Origin: Sorangium cellulosum So ce56
GTDB lineage: Bacteria; Myxococcota_A; Polyangia; Polyangiales; Polyangiaceae
NCBI RefSeq assembly: GCF_000067165.1
Contig: NC_010162.1
Location: forward strand, 8,997,001 to 9,061,000
Direction of reading: 5' to 3'
DNA: 64,000 nt
Numbering within the stretch: position 1 is the first letter of the stretch; each line of letters starts with the position of its first letter. Positions 61,859-64,000 of this stretch are shown here, piece by piece. The notes under the pieces were generated by a model. The model had not been told where the DNA came from and ran no database searches. It saw nothing but the letters and a program-made list of their open reading frames with translations. The translations under genes were made by a program, and so were the position numbers.

Positions 61859-62845
61859 ATGCACGACGTACGCGCCCTGAACGAGCTGGTCGCCAAAGAG
61901 AGCGCCTTCATCGACACCCTGCTGAGCGAGGTCGGCAAGGTCATCGTCGGCCAGACGTACATGATCGAGCGCATCCTCATCGGGCTGCTCACCGGGGGGC
62001 ACGTCCTCCTCGAGGGCGTCCCGGGCCTCGCCAAGACGCTCACGGTGCGGACGCTCTGCGACGCCATCCACGCGAAGTTCTCGCGGATCCAGTTCACGCC
62101 GGATCTGCTGCCCGCCGACCTCATCGGCACCGTCATCTTCAACCACCAGAAGGGCGACTTCACCTCCAAGCTGGGCCCGATCTTCGCGAACCTCGTGCTC
62201 GCCGACGAGATCAACCGCGCCCCGGCGAAGGTGCAGAGCGCGCTCCTCGAGGCGATGCAGGAGCGGCAGGTCACGATCGGCGACACGACCTACCCGCTGC
62301 CGAGCCCGTTCGTGGTCATGGCGACGCAGAACCCGATCGAGCAGGAGGGGACCTACCGCCTCCCGGAGGCGCAGGTCGACAGGTTCATGCTCATGGTCAA
62401 GGTCGGGTACCCCGCGCGGGCCGAGGAGCGGCAGATCATCGACCGCACGACGGGGGTGGTCGAGGGCAAGGCCGCGAAGGTGACGACCCCCGAGGAGCTC
62501 GTGTCCGCGCGCAAGGTCGTGCGCGACGTGTACATGGACGATCGCGTGAAGGACTACATCGTGGACGTGGTCTTCGCGACGCGCGAGCCCGGGCAGAAGG
62601 GGATGCGGGAGCTGAGCAGCCTCATCGAGTACGGGGCGAGCCCGCGCGCCTCGATCGCGCTGGCGCTCGCGGCGCGCGCGCACGCCTTCCTGCGCCACCG
62701 GGGCTACGTCACGCCGGAGGACGTGAAGGCGATCGGCCCCGACGTGCTCCGGCACCGGGTCGTCCTGACCTACGAGGCGGAGGCCGAGGAGGTCACGTCC
62801 GAGCAGATCGTCCGGCGCGTGTTCGAGGTGGTCGAGGTGCCGTGA
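61859..62845 (+). CDS. MoxR family AAA+ ATPase
   Basis: The 328-residue protein has Walker A GVPGLAKT, Walker B LVLADEINRAPAKVQSALLEAM (shown by its core LADEIN), sensor I MATQNP and the arginine-finger region EAQVDRF. MoxR ATPases act with von Willebrand-type partners to assemble or activate protein complexes, often at the envelope. The ATG at 61859 fits the family start; a longer frame upstream has no ribosome site. Its stop overlaps the DUF58 start (GTGA), the standard MoxR-DUF58 pairing. Confidence 0.95.
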   Translation: MHDVRALNELVAKESAFIDTLLSEVGKVIVGQTYMIERILIGLLTGGHVLLEGVPGLAKTLTVRTLCDAIHAKFSRIQFTPDLLPADLIGTVIFNHQKGDFTSKLGPIFANLVLADEINRAPAKVQSALLEAMQERQVTIGDTTYPLPSPFVVMATQNPIEQEGTYRLPEAQVDRFMLMVKVGYPARAEERQIIDRTTGVVEGKAAKVTTPEELVSARKVVRDVYMDDRVKDYIVDVVFATREPGQKGMRELSSLIEYGASPRASIALALAARAHAFLRHRGYVTPEDVKAIGPDVLRHRVVLTYEAEAEEVTSEQIVRRVFEVVEVP

Positions 62846-63750
62846 TCAAGGCCTCCGGCTCGAAGAACCCGCTGCCGCCGGAGCTCCTGAAGCAGCTCCG
62901 GCGCATCGAGATCCGGACGCAACGGCTCGCCAACGAGCAGCTCTCCGGGACGTACTCGTCCGTCTTCAAGGGCCAAGGGCTCTCGTTCCGCGAGGTGCGC
63001 GCCTACCTGCCCGGCGACGACGTGCGCTGGATCGACTGGAACGTCTCGGCCCGCATGAGCGAGCCGTTCGTGAAGGTGTTCGTCGAGGAGCGGGAGATGA
63101 CCGTCATGCTGGTCGTCGACGCCTCGCAGAGCGAGCAGTTCGGCACGCGGCGCGCGTCGAAGGCGCGCGTCGCCGCCGAGATCGCCGCGCTCTGCTCCTT
63201 CAGCGCCATCAAGAACAACGATCGCGTGGGCCTCGTGCTCGCGACCGAGGCCATCGAGAAGCTCGTCCCGCCGAAGAAGGGGGACAAGCACGTGATGCGC
63301 GTCATCCGGGAGATCCTCGGGCACGAGCCGAAGTACACGGGGACGAACCTGAAGCTCGCGCTCGAGACGCTGGTGAAGGTGGCCAAGCGGAGGAGCGTGG
63401 CCTTCGTGATCAGCGACTTCTTCGCCTCCGGCTTCGAGCGCTCGCTCTCGCTCGCGAGCGCCAAGCACGACGTGATCCCGGTGATGCTCGTCGACCCGCG
63501 CGACGAGGAGCTGCCCGACGTGGGGCTCGCGACGTTCGAGGACCTGGAGACCGGGGAAGAGGTCGTGGTGGACACCGGCGACCGGGCGGTGCGCGACCAC
63601 TACCGCGCCGCCATGCGCAAGCTCCGGAGCGACCGCGACAAGCTGTTCAAGAAGCTCGCGCTCGACGCCGTGGTGGTGAAGACCGGCGAGAGCTTCGTGA
63701 GCCCGCTGCGCGACCTGTTCGCCAAGCGGGCGCGGAGGCTCAGGCGATGA
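62842..63750 (+). CDS. DUF58 (VWA-like) protein, MoxR partner
   Basis: The 302-residue protein starts at a GTG overlapping the MoxR stop. DUF58 signatures are FKGQGLSFREVRAYLPGDDVRWIDWNVSAR and the VWA-like MIDAS start VVDASQS (DxSxS form), then TGTNL as the further metal loop. It lacks membrane helices, so it is the soluble form that the MoxR ATPase would act on. The stop overlaps the next start (ATGA), so at least three genes form one operon running off the right edge. Confidence 0.94.
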   Translation: MIKASGSKNPLPPELLKQLRRIEIRTQRLANEQLSGTYSSVFKGQGLSFREVRAYLPGDDVRWIDWNVSARMSEPFVKVFVEEREMTVMLVVDASQSEQFGTRRASKARVAAEIAALCSFSAIKNNDRVGLVLATEAIEKLVPPKKGDKHVMRVIREILGHEPKYTGTNLKLALETLVKVAKRRSVAFVISDFFASGFERSLSLASAKHDVIPVMLVDPRDEELPDVGLATFEDLETGEEVVVDTGDRAVRDHYRAAMRKLRSDRDKLFKKLALDAVVVKTGESFVSPLRDLFAKRARRLRR

Positions 63751-64000
63751 GGGCGCGTCGCTCGGCGGTCCGCGCCGCGCGCGGCGCGAGCCCGCTCGCG
63801 TGGGCCGCGCTGGCGGCGGCGCTCGCGTGCGCGTCGCCGGCACGATCGCAGCCGGACGCCGGCGGCGCCGGAGGGCCCGCCGCTGACGACACCCCGCCGC
63901 CGCCGGCCCCGGCGCCGGCAGCCGCGGCGCCGGCAGCCACGGAGCGCGGCGAGAGCGTGTGGGCCTCGTGCGCGGAGCACGTGCCGCCCGGCGCGACGCG
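63747..64000 (+). CDS. N-terminal part of an exported protein in the MoxR-DUF58 operon (truncated)
   Basis: The frame opens at an ATG inside the DUF58 stop (ATGA) and runs to the window edge, about 84 residues. It has an Ala-rich signal peptide (AWAALAAALACASPARSQ), a Pro/Ala-rich linker, then ESVWASCAEHVPPGAT. In MoxR operons the gene after DUF58 often encodes an envelope protein (BatD-like or DUF4381), but too little is present to decide. Confidence 0.7.
   Translation, partial: MRARRSAVRAARGASPLAWAALAAALACASPARSQPDAGGAGGPAADDTPPPPAPAPAAAAPAATERGESVWASCAEHVPPGAT

Overview
The window is very GC-rich with almost exclusively G/C third codon positions. It carries eukaryote-like Ser/Thr kinases, a PP2C phosphatase, an FHA-domain AAA+ regulator, many lipoproteins with Gly/Ser-rich linkers and Cys-rich surface proteins. 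This combination points to a large-genome myxobacterium, most likely a Sorangium/Polyangiales relative; that assignment is inference from gene content. I see no rRNA, tRNA, insertion sequence, prophage or CRISPR array.

Layout. 0-4.4 kb: a truncated gene, then a coupled DUF2760-Hsp70-transglutaminase set and a Cys-rich lipoprotein. 5-12.5 kb: an amidohydrolase lipoprotein, a cellobiose phosphorylase (GH94) preceded by a leader that looks like a transcription attenuator, a Tat-type aldo/keto reductase, a secreted CHAP-like protein and an OmpA-type lipoprotein. 12.7-20.2 kb: a second Hsp70 with a long helical extension, a protein with four tandem eight-cysteine repeats, and a beta-propeller lipoprotein behind a sigma-54-type promoter. 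20.2-25.9 kb: an ECF sigma factor coupled to a small membrane protein, a three-domain glutaredoxin/IscA-like/rhodanese fusion, an FHA-AAA+ regulator with a degenerate sigma-54 contact loop, and RraA. 26-36 kb: an aldehyde-dehydrogenase-fold protein without catalytic residues, an envelope protein with 21 GYPQQ repeats, an HPP-CBS protein, a CapA-type metallophosphatase and an M23 peptidase. 36-48.5 kb: RluA-type pseudouridine synthase, outer-membrane proteins, a PP2C-cNMP phosphatase, a possible caspase-like protein, TPR, RadC, and a HEAT-XseB-CinA set. 48.6-64 kb: a radical SAM enzyme of the tetraether-synthase (Tes/MJ0619) family, two Ser/Thr kinases, an acyltransferase-epimerase pair whose Shine-Dalgarno is buried in a perfect hairpin, an M49-type metallopeptidase, a coupled TPR/beta-propeller pair, and a MoxR-DUF58 operon running off the end.

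Themes. Envelope and surface proteins dominate, followed by phospho-signalling (two kinases, one phosphatase, one FHA regulator). Translational coupling by ATGA or GTGA overlaps is frequent. Short tandem repeats of 8-31 bp are common in intergenic stretches and in a few coding regions. The most unusual items are the Tes-like radical SAM protein, the attenuator-like leader of the cellobiose phosphorylase gene, the hairpin over the start of the acyltransferase gene, and the Grx-IscA-rhodanese fusion.
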